Source: Leucaena leucocephala | Lineage: Eukaryota; Streptophyta; Magnoliopsida; Fabales; Fabaceae | Assembly (NCBI GenBank): GCA_037074615.1 | Contig: CM073518.1 | Location: 13,654,501-13,718,500 of the forward strand | DNA length: 64,000 nt | Direction of reading: 5' to 3' | In this document: in pieces, positions 1 to 12,917 of the stretch | Layout of the letters: every line of letters starts with the position of its first letter | How positions within the stretch are numbered: the stretch's first letter is position 1 | Notes under the pieces: model-generated | Told to the model about the DNA's origin: nothing | Database searches by the model: none | Seen by the model: only the letters and a program-made list of their open reading frames with translations | Program-made: the position numbers and the translations under genes

Positions 1-2189
1 TCATACTCCTTGCTTTCCTTATCCTTTTCCTTTACCTCTTGCTTCCTACTTCTACTTGAGGTGTGACTGACCTCTTTGAGCACACAAACTAAATCCTAAC
101 ATTGTATTACCATTAATTCATTACAATCAAACTTCATTCAACACTGAACATTATTTACTATAGTAACTTTCTTTAATCTTTGTTAATTAGCTTGGTATTT
201 GAATCAATTGATTTCTTGACTTTACCCTACACAATTTGGCCTTCTGAATCCATTTATGAACTCAGAATTCACAAATTCCAGCAGCTACACACTGTTCTGG
301 ACAAAATTACATAACTTCCCTTTTTCTTTCAAAAATTCTCATTTTAATTCCAATGCTTCCAATACCTGTTCCTCTACTTTATCCCACACAATTTTTCATT
401 TTAAAACCATTGGAAGCATCAAAATACTGAAATTTCAATCACTGTTCATGCGTGTGAACAAAAATAGAGAAGACTTCAAAAATTATAACTTTAAATTCCA
501 ATGCTTCCAAGGTTCCAAACTTATTCAATCATACACAAAATCATCTTTTAAATTCAATGAAAGCATTAGATCATTGAAATTCCATCTTCTCTGATCCAGA
601 ACAGCCTTATCCGAAAGGCCTCAAGAAAGAGCAAAGTCAAGAATATTAACTCAATTCAATAACCAATAATCAAACTAGCTTTTCTAAGTGTCTTGTACTT
701 GATTCTAACTTGCTTTTCTTCTTTCTTCATTTCAGTCCAGATTTGGACAGCAAGATCACCAAGAGAATATCTCACTTTTCTACCATTAAAACTTAGGTTT
801 CATCCTTCCAAAACACTTACAAATAAATTATGAATGATTACATACCTTAAGCTCTAGCTAAAGTGCCTTGAATCTCCATTTCCCTTGGCTTGAGTTTCCA
901 TTTTGCCATAGTTTCTCCAAGGTTCAAGAGGCCATTGTTTTGCAAGGAAATGGAAGGGTATTTATAGCCAAAACTTTGGCATCTTGGGACAAGAATATCC
1001 CTCCTTCAACTAATTATTACAACTCCTTAATCTTGAATCTTATTGGCTACTTAATTCTTATATTATTTTAATAAATTTCAGCACATGGGATAAGGTTTCT
1101 TTCTTCTTCTTGATGCCATATGTCCCTTGATATGGGTCCCACCATATGCTCCTTGGCTTCCTCTTGAACCTCCTTGATTTTCCTTTGATTTTTCTATTTA
1201 AAAAATTCATAAAATATCCAAAATTGATTTAAGCTCCAAGACTTGATCTTGGGCTTATTGGGCTTGTCTAGGACTCCATATTGGGATTCTTTTAGGTCCA
1301 ATAGCTAACTGACAAAATCTCAAGGCACTTTCCTTATACCGATATTCTTAAATCATCCTAATTTTTGAGATAAATGTTAGACACCTCTTTTATTGGCTCT
1401 GACATTTTTAAAAACTCATTCTAATATAAAATGAATTCCCTGCAAAGTCTCATAATTTTTTGAAAGCCATAAGTCCTGGTAAAAATTTCTCTACTTTTCC
1501 TCTAACCCTTTATTGGTGTCCGATTTCACCTTAAATTTCATAATAACTTCTACAGGACTCCTTTTTTACTTCTGTCAGTTTTAAAAATTCTTATATTAAT
1601 TATAAGAATTTATTACCAAATTTTATCTAATTATGAGGTCCAAAGGATACTGTAATAATCTCCTAATTTTGAAAATTAATATCAATTTATTGGGACCTCA
1701 AATCAAAATTCTGTGTTGCGTTAAACTGATCAGAATAATTTACTCTATTTACTGGAAAAATTTGGGACTAAACTGATTCTGAGATTTTTTTGGCCTTTTT
1801 TGGCTGAACTTTCTATATTTACCATTTTGCCCTTGAACTTTTAAAAATTACACTTTAAGCCATCAACTTTTCAAAATTACACTTAATGGCCCAAAGCTTT
1901 TGTCTACTTTCATTTTTTTATCATAGAACTTTTAAACTTTTCATTTTAATCCCTCCTTTCCCAAAACGACCATTATATCTTTGAAATTTTCATTAATTAC
2001 AATTTAGTCCCTAGACTTTCACTAAATTATAATTTAGCCCCTTTTGCTTTACAACTTTATACCTTCTCTCTTTCTTTGGCTTAGAACTTATCTTAATCAT
2101 TATCTTTTCTTCTAATTACCATCCCAATCCCTTCGTAACCTCTTTTCTCTATCAGTCTTATACAGATAGGGAAAATTTGGGATATTATA
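1..2189 (-). repeat. 3' LTR of gypsy element 1 (truncated by window start)
   Basis: This matches 15008-17217 of the right LTR nearly base for base, apart from scattered substitutions and an indel of about 20 bp. About 880 bp of it should lie before base 1. On the minus strand it begins TATAATATCCC, a decayed form of the gypsy LTR start TGTAACATCCC seen in neighbouring copies. A TATAAATA box, complementary strand, is at 959-966. The small ORFs inside are LTR noise. Confidence 0.85.
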
Positions 2190-3062
2190 TTTCTATCGCC
2201 CCTTAAAATAAATTTCGTCCTCGAAATTTAATTAGTACCTTAGTCAAGTAATCTCGGATATGCCTCCTATTTATATCTATTTCTGCTTTATGACTAAGGA
2301 TCAGGGTGTCTATCACTTATCTTCTACCTTGGCATCTAGGGGAGTACTCTCAACATGCATGAAGCTTTATATCTTCTTCGTGCTATTATACTTTTTTTTT
2401 TGTAGTCAATTCAATCAGAGTCAAAATCTTCTTCTTTTTGTTCTCATATATCTGTCATCTATCTATCTACTCATACTTATGGACAACTCACTGTACTAGA
2501 CTTGTGAGTAGCGTCCATTTCTTTCATACATAATATTCCAAAAATTTGATGTAATTCTGGAGTCTTTGTCATACATCGTACTTCTCATTACGTATATCTT
2601 ATTACGTATCTTTTCTTACGTATTGCATATTTCTAATTACGCATTGTGAATCTTTTATCACACTTTTCTTTCTACATTCTGGAATGCTCTAACTTATAGC
2701 TTTGCCGGCATCTAGGGACGATCTTGCTCTTAAGCCTTTCCGACCTCCTCCTAAAATAAAACTGTAACTTGAATCTTTTATTTCAGATCTTCTCTACTTA
2801 GATCTGACATAAGGGAGCTAATCCCTTACCTCTCATGACTCTTTCTAACTTTTCTTAACTTTTCTGTCTATCTACTGTCTCTTTCCTTTCCACAATTCTT
2901 GTTCTTGGAATTGGTATAAGGAAATACTCTTCATCTAACTATCTCTTTCTTTCTTTATATTTCCATTATTTGGAACTGGTACAAGGGAATAATAGTATCC
3001 CTGATTTCTTGACTAAAAACTTATGCTATTTTCTGTTTATACTCTTCTGTGCTCATGCTATT
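2190..3062 (-). other. 3' interior of gypsy element 1: PPT-like start, no coding sequence seen
   Basis: Directly inside the 3' LTR is a C-rich tract (2190-2205, purine-rich on the minus strand), then TTTCGTCCTCGAAATTT. The same stretch occurs beside the LTRs of the 41662-57894 array, so this is the polypurine tract and 3' UTR. The rest is low complexity with TTACGTAT repeated several times around 2580-2640. No protein similarity is visible on either strand. Confidence 0.55.
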
Positions 3063-4518
3063 TGATAAGACATATTTTGTACATGGTTTCTATGACAATT
3101 TTGAGAGTTTTATAATAACTTTACCATTTATTTCATGCCTTAAATTGTACTTTTGTGAATTACATATTGTGCGTGGCAATGTGCTAATTAAAATGTGCTA
3201 ATTAAAGGGTATAATGGTAAAATAACTCTTCCAAACTACATGTATTCAGTTATCTACAGATTTGGACTTTTACAGTGAGCTTTTATGTTAAATTGCAAGT
3301 ACTTTGGAAGAGAACAAGGACCAGGAAAGAAATCAAAAGACAATAAAAGTGGAACCACGCCTCTGTGCTATTTAGTCTTGACCAAAGAGTCCTAAGGTCG
3401 CGAACCATAATTCTTCTGGAAGATTCTCACTGTTTATAGGTCGCGACCAATACGTGTATCTGGTCGCGACTAATAGTACGAAATCGCTGAAGCTGCATGT
3501 TTTGGATTAGGTCATGCTGTTATAAGAAGAGAGGGAGGCTGCCGTCAAGGGGGAGGCTATTTTTGGACCTGATTAGGCTAAGAAGCAATACTCGAGCGCT
3601 CTCCATAGACTTTCCACTTAGCTTCTATCGTTCTACACCATTCACCTTCATCTCTTCATCATTCTTCATGGCATCACACCTGAACAGCGATTCAGTGCAG
3701 CAGAAGTCATGAGAGGCTAGACCTTTAGTCTCTTGGTGATGGATCTATTATCTTGAGCTCATGGACTGAAACGGGGAGTTTCTTCTGTTCTAATTTGCAT
3801 CTTGTCATATTATGATTGCTGCTAGATTTAGGGTTTTTCATCATATGAACAAGTTTTGAATATCGATTGATTATTCTCATATTAGACAATTGTAATTTAC
3901 TTTGGATGTTTTGAATGCTGGTTTAAATACAATATTTCAGTTTTGAGTTTAAGCTAGTTGAACAGTTGTCAATGATTATTGCTAATTGATTCGATTGCTT
4001 GAATTCTAGGGTTAATCAATTGACGCTCATTCGAGGGCATTCTTTATCTGTTTTAAATTACACACTAAGTGATCCTTAGCAGTTCAATAATAGTCTTTAA
4101 ACTAGCTTTGATCAAAGGAGTTTAAAGAATATTAGGGTTTTGGACTTAATCGATCATTTGAGGTTTAATTCAAGACTTAGTGATTTCAAACTCCGTATAT
4201 ATTGAGAGCAAGGATATATATTTTTCATCTTCAAGAGCCTATCATCATATACTACTTTCATAAACCAACCATTTTTCATCTTAAACAAAAACACAAAAAC
4301 ATCTATTTTACTGCATCTTTATTTTACTGCACCCACAAAATCACAAAACCATTTACTCTTTACTCAGGTTTACCGTTGAATTTGACATCCAATTTGCTAG
4401 GATTCCTTTAGAAAGACTCCTTGAGAAGAACGATAGGGTTGTGCCTTATACTACATTACTAGGGTGCAATTCACTTAATTTTGATGACTCAGACTGCGAC
4501 AATCCGACGCGCTCCTCA
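3063..4518 (+). repeat. Solo LTR of Athila/Tat-like element, TSD CTATT
   Basis: This 1456-bp sequence begins TGATAAG and ends CTCCTCA. It is flanked by the direct repeat CTATT at 3058-3062 and 4519-4523. It aligns along its whole length with the 1479-bp LTRs at 35109 and 39415. No PBS or interior follows, so it is a solo LTR left by LTR-LTR recombination. Two diverged pairs of the GTCGCGAC palindrome are at 3375/3397 and 3440/3463, with CTCTG nine bases before the first. Confidence 0.9.
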
Positions 4519-4523
4519 CTATT

Positions 4524-6165
4524 CTTTCTTTTTATTATGCTAGCTAGTAATGTTCTTTCACATTATTCTAGAGCATCTTTCTAACTTTGTGACTCAACAC
4601 TATATTTTTTAGTGGGTCACCCATCTCTAGGCTACTCTGGCCTAAGCACCTTTTAGTTAAGCGTACTACTAGGTTAGGGCTTAAGTTACTATTCATATGG
4701 CTCTGAGCCCTAACTTACTCTTTCTCATAGAACTGTGTTCTGACTTTACTCTACCTTAGACCCTTCTCTCTGGGTCTCTTTGGCCTTTTAATTTCTTCAT
4801 CCTCATCTAGAGGATCTATCTACTCATACTTGTCTATTTTGAAGACATATGGGGTTCTTTCTTCTATTCCTTAGGCATACTCCTACAATCTTTTGAATTT
4901 TAGTACTCAGATTTGAACTTTGGACTCTGTCTTCGTTTAAGAGAAACTAAGTTCAGTCTAAAGGCTAGCTGGTAACACTATGGATACTCTCTCTGTATGA
5001 GTTAGTCAACATCTTGTCCTTGGTGATTGTCTTATCAGAAAGATATCAAGTTGTTCTATTCCTCTTCTTCATGATTCACATTATCCTATCCTCAAGCTAG
5101 GTTATTTCACAACTCGGAATCACCCACTGTCGTCTTAAGCCTTTTTAGGGACTATCGAATTCTGGGATATCTCTCCCTTTTGAATCATGTTAGGATAAAC
5201 TATAACTCTTTCGAAAGACTTCAACCAATAAACTAAGTTATATGGTTAATTACTCCCTTATTGTTGATAACTCAATAGATAATTCTCCATCACTATGTTC
5301 TCTGGCCCATCTTACTTATCAAGACTTCACTTAATCTCTCTCTTACTCAGGAGTTCTTCTTAACTTTCTTTCTTGTGACTTACCATGAGCTATTGCCATT
5401 AGCAATCATGGCCTAGCTATATGCAAATCGCCATTTATAATTCGCCATCGGTAATTGCCATAGGCCTTTACTTCTATTATTATGGATCTATATGATAACT
5501 TTCTCATCTCATCTCATCTCATTTGACTATATGTTTTATCCGCTAGCAATATGTATAAGATCTAACTCTTATATGAAGAGTGATCTTAACTCAACTGAGT
5601 CTATCTTTATCTGAGAGCCATTCATTTTAGATCCAACTCTTATATAAAGAGTGATCAAAAAATAATCTCCTTGATATTGTCTGCTATTTTTTCTGTATAC
5701 CATTTGTTTCGATAGTTATAACACTACCACTCTCCTGGTACTTGCTGTAACCTTACCATAAGAAATGGCCCTGAGTACTGTATTCATAAGCTTGTAGAAA
5801 TACCTGAGTAACCCCCAATCATACCGTAACTGACTATCCCACTTACTAGGACTATCTATTAGCCTTGGTATATTCCTATTGCTTACCTATTTTAGGTTCC
5901 TCAGCTAACTGACTCTCATCATTATCTTATCTCAAACTCCCATTCCTATTCCTAACTTTAATCTAACTTTGATCCTGATCTTAATTTCTATTTTACTCTT
6001 AATCCTAATCCTCGAGGAATAACTAACAATAACTACCTTATCTAATTCTCTAATCATGTGGAGCAAACATTCCAGGTCTGGGATAACTCTACTGTGTGCA
6101 TGCCAGACATTACCATTTAAATATGCATAAGGTGTTATCACCTTAAACTAATGGGAGTAATTACA
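4524..6165. other. Decayed interior of gypsy element 1, no gene recognised
   Basis: This continues the element interior after the solo LTR. I see no Gag, protease, RT or integrase motif on either strand. Short local duplications occur, for example near 5568-5595 and 5631-5659, which share AACTCTTATAT and AAGAGTGATC. It is probably degenerate pol or 3' UTR. Confidence 0.4.
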
Positions 6166-6293
6166 TTTATTGAAGGGAATTGGAAGACACGCAGCGGAAA
6201 TTAACTTTAAAAATTTTTCCATTCCCAGCCAGGATCTACCGAATGTGTTTAAGTCAAGGAGAAAGAAGTGTTACCTTTGGTATTCGAGCTTTG

Positions 6294-6403
6294 GTCGCGA
6301 CCTCAGTGTCCACTAGTCGCGACTCCTCACCTCTAGAACTTTCAGTCGTGACCTCCTAAACTTCTAGTCGCGACCTGTCTCCTCTGGAGTTGTTAGTCGC
6401 GAC
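6294..6403. repeat. GTCGCGAC phased array, 5 sites
   Basis: Palindromes (one variant) start at 6294, 6316, 6345, 6367 and 6396, giving gaps of 22, 29, 22 and 29 bp. It is the shortest copy of the minisatellite carried in the 3' part of this copia LTR. Confidence 0.9.
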
Positions 6404-7006
6404 CTACTCTGCTTCCAACCACGAACGACGTGCTAGAGCGTCTTGTCCCTCTAGGGCTTTCTAGAGATTCTGTCCTCACCGTCTTTATTTTGGCAGTTTC
6501 TTATCTGTAAACCTTTTGCACTCACCCTGCCCCTTTTCTCACGTCTGAATGTGTGTGTAGAGATGTATTGTCTATGGAACCCTAGCTCCTAATGTCAAAT
6601 ATATAGGAAGCTATCGGGCTTTTAATAGGGCCGGGGCTTCAAAATTAATCTTATATTAATTCTGAATTAAGACAATATCATATATTGCATAATTTAATAA
6701 GAAACTAATTAAATAAATATGGTTTATATTAAATCCGTCCCACAGATTTAATTCACCTATTTATTTAATTTAAATAAAGATAAGACGGAATTAAATTTGA
6801 TTTATTCTCATAAATCAAATTTGAGATATCTTATCAATTTGAATTTCAAATTCAAATAGATCATATCCATTTAAATTCAAATTCAAAAGTAATAGAAATT
6901 TAATTTATCCTTATAAATTAAATCTTGCAAATATCTCTTATATTATATATATAATATATATATACAAATTTATATATATATAAAATATATAAATTCACCC
7001 TAGACT

Positions 7007-7043
7007 ATTCATTGAATCTAGACATCTCTTAGATTCAATGAAT
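7007..7043. repeat. Perfect 14-bp inverted repeat in copia LTR
   Basis: Arms ATTCATTGAATCTA (7007-7020) and its exact reverse complement (7030-7043) surround a 9-base loop. The feature lies beside the AT-rich (TA)n tract and is kept in most copia LTRs of this window. It could form a hairpin in DNA or RNA; its role is unknown. Confidence 0.75.
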
Positions 7044-7975
7044 CTAGACATCATAGATCGCATTGGGCTATTTTGTGTGCGACCCTGTAGGCCCATATGA
7101 AGTTGGCGGTGGGCCAGTTACTATACTGACCCACAAGTCGTAAGCGGTCTCTAGCAAGGCATTACGACTACCCAAATCATATGAGGATCGATAAACGATG
7201 TAACCTTTCATACAACCATATCACGTCCCTTTTGTCACACGATATTTCGGTCAAGGATGAGTCATGGAGAACGTCATCTTCCTATTCCTGACCGTTACTT
7301 TCTCGATCCCTGAGTAGTCTGAATATAGAAATGGAACTACCCTTCCATTCCAGTATGGCCATACATTTCTCAGACTCACTCATCGAGGGGCCCAGTAATA
7401 TCTCTCTATGAATGTGAGGGACAAATTCCATCTTGACCATTCACATTCCTCCGCATGAAAAACCACTGAGCCCGAGCATAGCCTTTATGATCACTCGGTC
7501 AAAAGTGACTTTTAACTAGGTCAAAGCTGAGCGTTTGTCATGTAGGAATCCATGATGATCTCAGGTCAAAGGGCATAGTGACATGGCTTGTATATGAGAG
7601 AAGCTTATGACTTGACCCATGCAGCTCTCTTATAGCGGGTCGGTCCAACACCCTGTACTCTTACATGTGCTTATGACTTTGATTTATATCTCTATATATC
7701 TTCAAAATCATACTGGTCTTATTTCATCTCTGCTCTCGCATAGATGACCGACCAGGGACATTTAGGATAAGATCACGAGTTATCCAAGGATTGTCATCAT
7801 AGTAAACATGCAAATAATATGATAACATAATTAAGAAATTCATAAATCAACAATGTTCATAAGATAATGATTGGCCCCTAGGGCACAATCTCCAACATTT
7901 ATAGTCATTATTGTTACCAAATGACTGGCGCCTAAATCACATATCGCATATACTTAGCGATTGTTAACCCATAAT

Positions 7976-10756
7976 TGTAACATCCTAGAATTTCCCTAGC
8001 CGAAAACCCTAAGTTTCTAGCTAAGGAAATGATTGGAGAAATGTAAATGGTATGACTGATTAAATAAAGGATCAAATTGTAAAGTTAGAAAGTATTATGG
8101 CCAAAAGTCCAAAGTAGACAAAACTTCAGGGACTAAACTGCAAAGATGAAAAAGGTCAAGGGACCTAAATGTGATTTGTGAAAATTCACAAAAACTGTAC
8201 TTTCAGCCCAAAACAGCCCGGTACGGATTTAAGATATGAAAATACTGGGAGATAAAGCACAAAATTTTGGGTTGAATGAGAGACATCAGAATTTTGATTT
8301 GAGGTCCCGATTAATTGACAAAAATTCGGTAAGTCTGGGAAAATAACCTGGAATTTTTAGGAGACTGACTGGACTTCAGAATTCTGTGAGATTATGATAG
8401 AAGATACTTTGGGAATTATGGGAGATTGTAAAAAAGACCACACTTCCAAAAGAGGTCCAGATAATTTTAAATAGAATTTTAAAGGAATTTTAGGAGCTTG
8501 TCTAAGACATTCAGAAAAATATTCAGAAAAATCCCAATAAATTCCATAAAATGGAAAATGAGGTTCTAAGACATTTTTATAAAGGGGAAATAACAAAAAT
8601 GCCCCTATATGAATTTTTATCGTATTATAGTTTCTTTTAAGGTATCCGGAAAAATTAAGTATTAGGATTATAAAAAGACCTCAGAAAAATATGAGAAAAT
8701 GGAGATAAATATTTAAAGGGTCAATAATGATTTTAGATATGTTAGACAGGGTCAGAGAGTGTTATAGAAAATATCATGCCATTAAATAATTTATTTTTCC
8801 CGAAAATCACCCGAATCGGTACCAGTTAATACCGGAAAATTGAAGAAAAATCCTAGAAGCTCCAAGAAGGTCCAAGAAACTCCATGAAGCCTCAAGACTT
8901 GTTGATTTGGCGCCAAATGGTGAGGGAGAAGGAAAAAGGAGATGACAACTCAAAAGTTGTCATAATTACAATGAAAAAGGAGGTGAAATTCTAACCCTTG
9001 GATCAAGCATTTAGGAATTGGATCTTAGCCCTTGTTTCCCCTCAATTTTTCCTATAAATACCCCCTCCAAAGACTTCAATTTCATGCAGCCCTCTTTACA
9101 TAGGAGAAACTCTTGTCAATTCAAAACTCAAGCCAAAGACAAAGCTTCCAACCTCCCAAAGTTCAAGGATACTAAGGTAAGCATACTTCCAAGCTTTTAA
9201 TGATTTGTTTGGAAGTTTGATTTATGGTTTTTAAGGGTTGGGAACCATGAATTTACAAGGGGAGATGCTGCCCAAATTAGGAGAAGATGAAAGTCATGAT
9301 AAGGATAGCAAAGACAAGTTGAAAAGGAAAAGATTTAACATGTTTTAGTTCATGGAATCAATGGTTTCTTGGAATTGTTCTTGAACTACCTTGCTGTCCA
9401 GATTTATGCACTTTGTTCTAGGGTTAAGATATGATGATTTTAAGGCCTCCAATGTGTTCAAAATGCAATTTTGTGTAGGGTATAGTAGGGAGACCCTAAT
9501 TGGAAGCCTTAGACATCAAAATGGAAGTTTTAGAAAACCCTAAGTTGCAATTTTCGTTTCTGTCCGTACGGACAGTATAGGAGATGAAGCAATTTCAAAA
9601 TTTGGATCACACCATTGGATTCCTTACCCAAAATTATGTAGGATAGGATCCCAAGAGTTAATGTTAGTGTTTGGGATAAATAAAACCCTAATTGCATTCA
9701 AGAAAGGGTAGTTAGGATTTTTAAGTTTGGATTATGTTTGAGAAGTGTAATGACATGAAATTTTTGTTCAATAATTAGGATTTGACATTTGTGCACCTAA
9801 AGAACTTCAAGTCAACAAGGAAACACAAGGATCTCCAAGAGGTAGCAACAACTCTAACTTTATCATTGTCTTGTAATTATTTATTGGTCTTGTTGTTTAT
9901 GATGTTTGGTTGAGCATGATATTATGTGATGATGTGCAAGCTTGATGGGCTTGATTATGTGGTAATCTCCTTGCTAAGATGTCATGACAAATGCATGTTA
10001 GATAATGCCAACAATATGAGAATGAATGTGTGGCTCCCATATCATATAACATGCTTTAAATAATTACTTGATGATGTTAAAGTTGTGTTGAATGCTATTG
10101 GGATTTCTTTGGAAATCTCACTCTTTTTCATATTAAACCATGGTAGGTGCTGAGCATTGAAGAGGTAAAGAGCTAATTGATGGTGTTTGAAGCATGCTTG
10201 GTTGTGTTAGATACACTTATATTATGTAAATATGGAACAAAGAGTACTTAATGTAAGTTCTGTTAGAAGGCAGTGAGCTTTACAACATATTTTGGATATG
10301 GTATTGTATGAATTAAATGTTGAAATTTAGTATTCTTATAGTTGACATCTTAAGATTTAAATAGACACCAAGTACGTCCAATTTGGATATTAAACGAATT
10401 TATGGTGAATTTTCAAAGTTAAGAGTTGGATTCTGGAAAACTGGAAAATTACCATATGAACAGTGTATGTTTGCGAATTTTTTTTGGAACTTTGTAGTTT
10501 CGCTTGAACCTATTAATTATTTTTAACATAAATAGGTTTTAAATATCTTTCATTAGGAATTGGAATCACCTCATTTGGAGTTTTCTAGATTTAAATATGA
10601 ATTTCCAAAGTTTGGGAAAAATCTGAAAAGTGCTATATGAACAGTACCGAGAGAAATTTTCAACAATTTCAGATCTTTGATTCCAACTTTAATTGATCCT
10701 AAAGTGGTTCCAAAGGCTACTAATGGATCATATATGGGTATTAAAGTATTTCGACA
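7976..10756 (+). repeat. Solo Ty3/gypsy LTR, TSD ATAAT
   Basis: This 2781-bp sequence begins TGTAACATCC and ends ATTTCGACA. ATAAT flanks it at 7971-7975 and 10757-10761. It is related to the element 1 LTR but in the opposite orientation: compare the terminal AAGTGGTTCCAAA region near 10700 with the complement near 14185. A TATA box at 9053-9060 marks the likely transcription start. No PBS follows the right end. The 60-codon ORF just after the TATA box has no recognisable similarity. Confidence 0.9.
9053..9060 (+). promoter_or_regulatory. LTR TATA box (TATAAATA)
   Basis: TATAAATACCCCC sits in the middle of the gypsy solo LTR. The same TATAAATAC(C)CC context recurs in all gypsy-type LTRs of the window, as expected for the conserved pol II start separating U3 from R. 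Confidence 0.6.
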
Positions 10757-10965
10757 ATAATCATTTCTTTAGATTACCTCAGGCGACTTTCTTGTAGCAC
10801 ATAATTCAATCTGTGAGCTAACTTCTCAGTCAATCCACTTTTACTGTGCACGTGGATGAACTTGGCTAAGTATCCATCAGAGGGTTCCTCTTACCCTACT
10901 TCTCATAAAATTGCTCAAGAAAAACTTCCCAGGTAAGCGGATCATTTCTGTCTTCATGGAGTAAC
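10757..10965 (-). pseudogene. gag: Gag fragment of gypsy element 1
   Basis: Read on the minus strand, this short stretch gives a Gag-like segment around TWEVFLEQFYEK, followed by in-frame stops. It resembles TWEVFLGQCREKYFP in the intact Gag at 44721-45944, so it is the capsid region of the old element. It is cut off upstream by the solo copia LTR at 10966. No functional product is possible. Confidence 0.6.
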
Positions 10966-12912
10966 TGTTGGAGATTGTGCCCTAGGGGCCAATCATTATC
11001 TTATGAACATTGTTGATTTATGAATTTTTTTAATAAAGTTATCATATTATTTGCATGTTTACTATGATGACAATCCTTGGATAACTCGTGATCTTATCCT
11101 AAATGTCCCTGGTCAGTCATCTATGCAGGAACAGAGATGAAATAAGACCAGTATGACTTTGAAGATATATAGAGATATAAATCAAAGTCATAAGCACATG
11201 TAAGAGTACAGGGTGTTGGACCGACCCGCTATGAGAGAGCTGCATGGGTCAAGTCATAAGCTCCTCTCATATACAAGCCATGTCACTATGCCCTTTGACC
11301 TGAGATTATCATGGATTCCTACATGACAAACGCTCAGCTTTGACCTAGTCAAAAGTCACTTTTGACCGAGTGATCATAAAGGCTATGCTCGGGCTTAGTG
11401 GTTTTTCATGCGGAGGAATGTGAATGGTCAAGATGGAATTTGTCCCTCACATTCGTAGAGAGATATTACTGGGCCCCTCGATGAGTGAGTCTGAGAAATG
11501 TATGGCCATACTGGAATGGAAGGGTAGTTCCATTTCTATATTCAGACTACTCAGGGATCGAGAAAGTAATGGTCAGGAATAGGAGGATGACGTTCTCCAT
11601 GCCTCATCCTTGACCGAAATATCATATGACAAAAGGGACGTGATATGGTTGTATGAAAGGTTACATCGTTTAACGATCCTCATATGTTTTGGGTAGTCGT
11701 AATGCCTTGCTAGAGACCGCTTACGACTTGTGGGTCAGTATAGTAACTGGCCCACTGCCAACTTCATATGGGCCTACAAGGTCGCACACAAAACAGCCCA
11801 ATGCGAGCTATGATGTCCAGATTCATTGAATCTAAGAGATGTCTAGATTCAATGAATAATCTAGGGTGGATATATATTTTATATATATATATAAATTAGT
11901 TTATATATATATTATATATATAATATAAGAGATATTTGTAAGATTTAATTTATAAGGATAAATTAAATCTCTATCATTTTTGAATTTGAATTTAGATGGA
12001 TATGATCTATTTGAATTTGAAATTCAAATTGATAAGATATCTCAAATTTAATTTATGAGAATAAATCAAATATAATTCTGTCTTATCTTTATTTTAAATT
12101 AAATAAATAGGTGAATTAAATCTGTGGGACGGATTTAATATAAACCATATTTATTTAATCAGTTTCTTATTAAATTATGCAATATATGATATTGTATTAA
12201 TTCAGAATTAATATAAGATTAATTCTGAAGCCCGGCCCTATTAGAAGCCCGATAGCTTCCTATATATTTGACATTAGGAGCTAGGGTTCTACACACAATA
12301 TAGATCTCTTCACACACATTCAGTCGTGAGAAAAGGGGGCAGGGAGAGTGCAAAAGGTTTGCAGATAAGAAACTGCCGAAATAGAGACGGTGAGGACGGA
12401 ATCTCTAGAAAGCCCTAGAGGGACAAGAGGCGCTAGCACGTCATTCGGGATTGGAACGCTGTTCTTGTGGATACCGGTAGAGGAAGCCGATCTGAGCTGT
12501 CGACTTCTACGATACGGCCAGACACGAAGAAAGGTCGCGACCAGAACACACTTAGGTCGCGACCAAACGGGCATCTGAACGTCAGAAATCCGAAAAGAGG
12601 AGACAGGTCGCGACGTGAAGTTAAAGAGGTCGCGACTAAAAGCTCCAGAGGCGACAGGTCGCGACTAGAAGCAGAGTAGGTCGCGACTACAAACTCCAAA
12701 GGCGACAGGTCACGACTAGAAGCTGAGGAGGTCGCGACTGAAAGTTCCAGAGGCGAGGAGTCGCGACTAGTGGACACTGAGGTCGCGACCAAAGCTCGAG
12801 TACCGAAGGTAACACTTCTTTCTCCTTGACTTAAACACATTCGGTAGATCCTGGCTGGGAATGGAAGAAATTTTAAAGTTAATTTCCGCTGCGTGTCTTC
12901 CAATTCCCTTCA
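10966..12912 (+). repeat. Solo Ty1/copia LTR, TSD GTAAC
   Basis: This 1947-bp sequence begins TGTTGGAGATTGTGCCC and ends AATTCCCTTCA. GTAAC flanks it at 10961-10965 and 12913-12917. It is the opposite orientation to the copy at 6171. Order inside: U3; inverted repeat near 11820-11855; (TA)n tract near 11870-11930; likely TATA at about 12260; GTCGCGAC array 12534-12789. It is inserted in the gag relic of element 1. Confidence 0.95.
12534..12789. repeat. GTCGCGAC phased array, 10 sites, 51-bp period
   Basis: Site starts are 12534, 12556, 12607, 12629, 12658, 12680, 12709 (variant GTCACGAC), 12731, 12760 and 12782. The gaps are 22, 51, 22, 29, 22, 29, 22, 29 and 22. This is five 51-bp units of two palindromes each, with one site missing. 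The array is CpG-rich in AT-rich surroundings. Confidence 0.95.
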
Positions 12913-12917
12913 GTAAC

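Larger units (their letters stand above)
6171..7897 (-). repeat. Solo Ty1/copia LTR, TSD TTTAT
   Basis: On the minus strand it starts TGTTGGAGATTGTGCCC and ends AATTCCCTTCA. TTTAT flanks it at 6166-6170 and 7898-7902. It is 1727 bp, shorter than its relatives because its GTCGCGAC array has only five sites. It also has the (TA)n tract and the perfect hairpin (7007-7043) found in the other LTRs of this family. It is inserted in gypsy element 1. Confidence 0.93.

Noticed and set aside
12534..12789. CRISPR-like array (short palindromic repeats, regular spacing)
   Set aside because: The repeats are only 8 bp, the spacers are near-copies of each other, and the arrays lie inside eukaryotic LTRs with no cas genes.
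12433..12903. 156-codon minus-strand ORF in the copia LTR, and its equivalents at 21716-22175, 27534-28087 and 33031-33510
   Set aside because: The translation is a product of the 51-bp minisatellite (a multiple of three) and is broken differently in each LTR copy. It spans the LTR's 3' region and shows no conserved domain.
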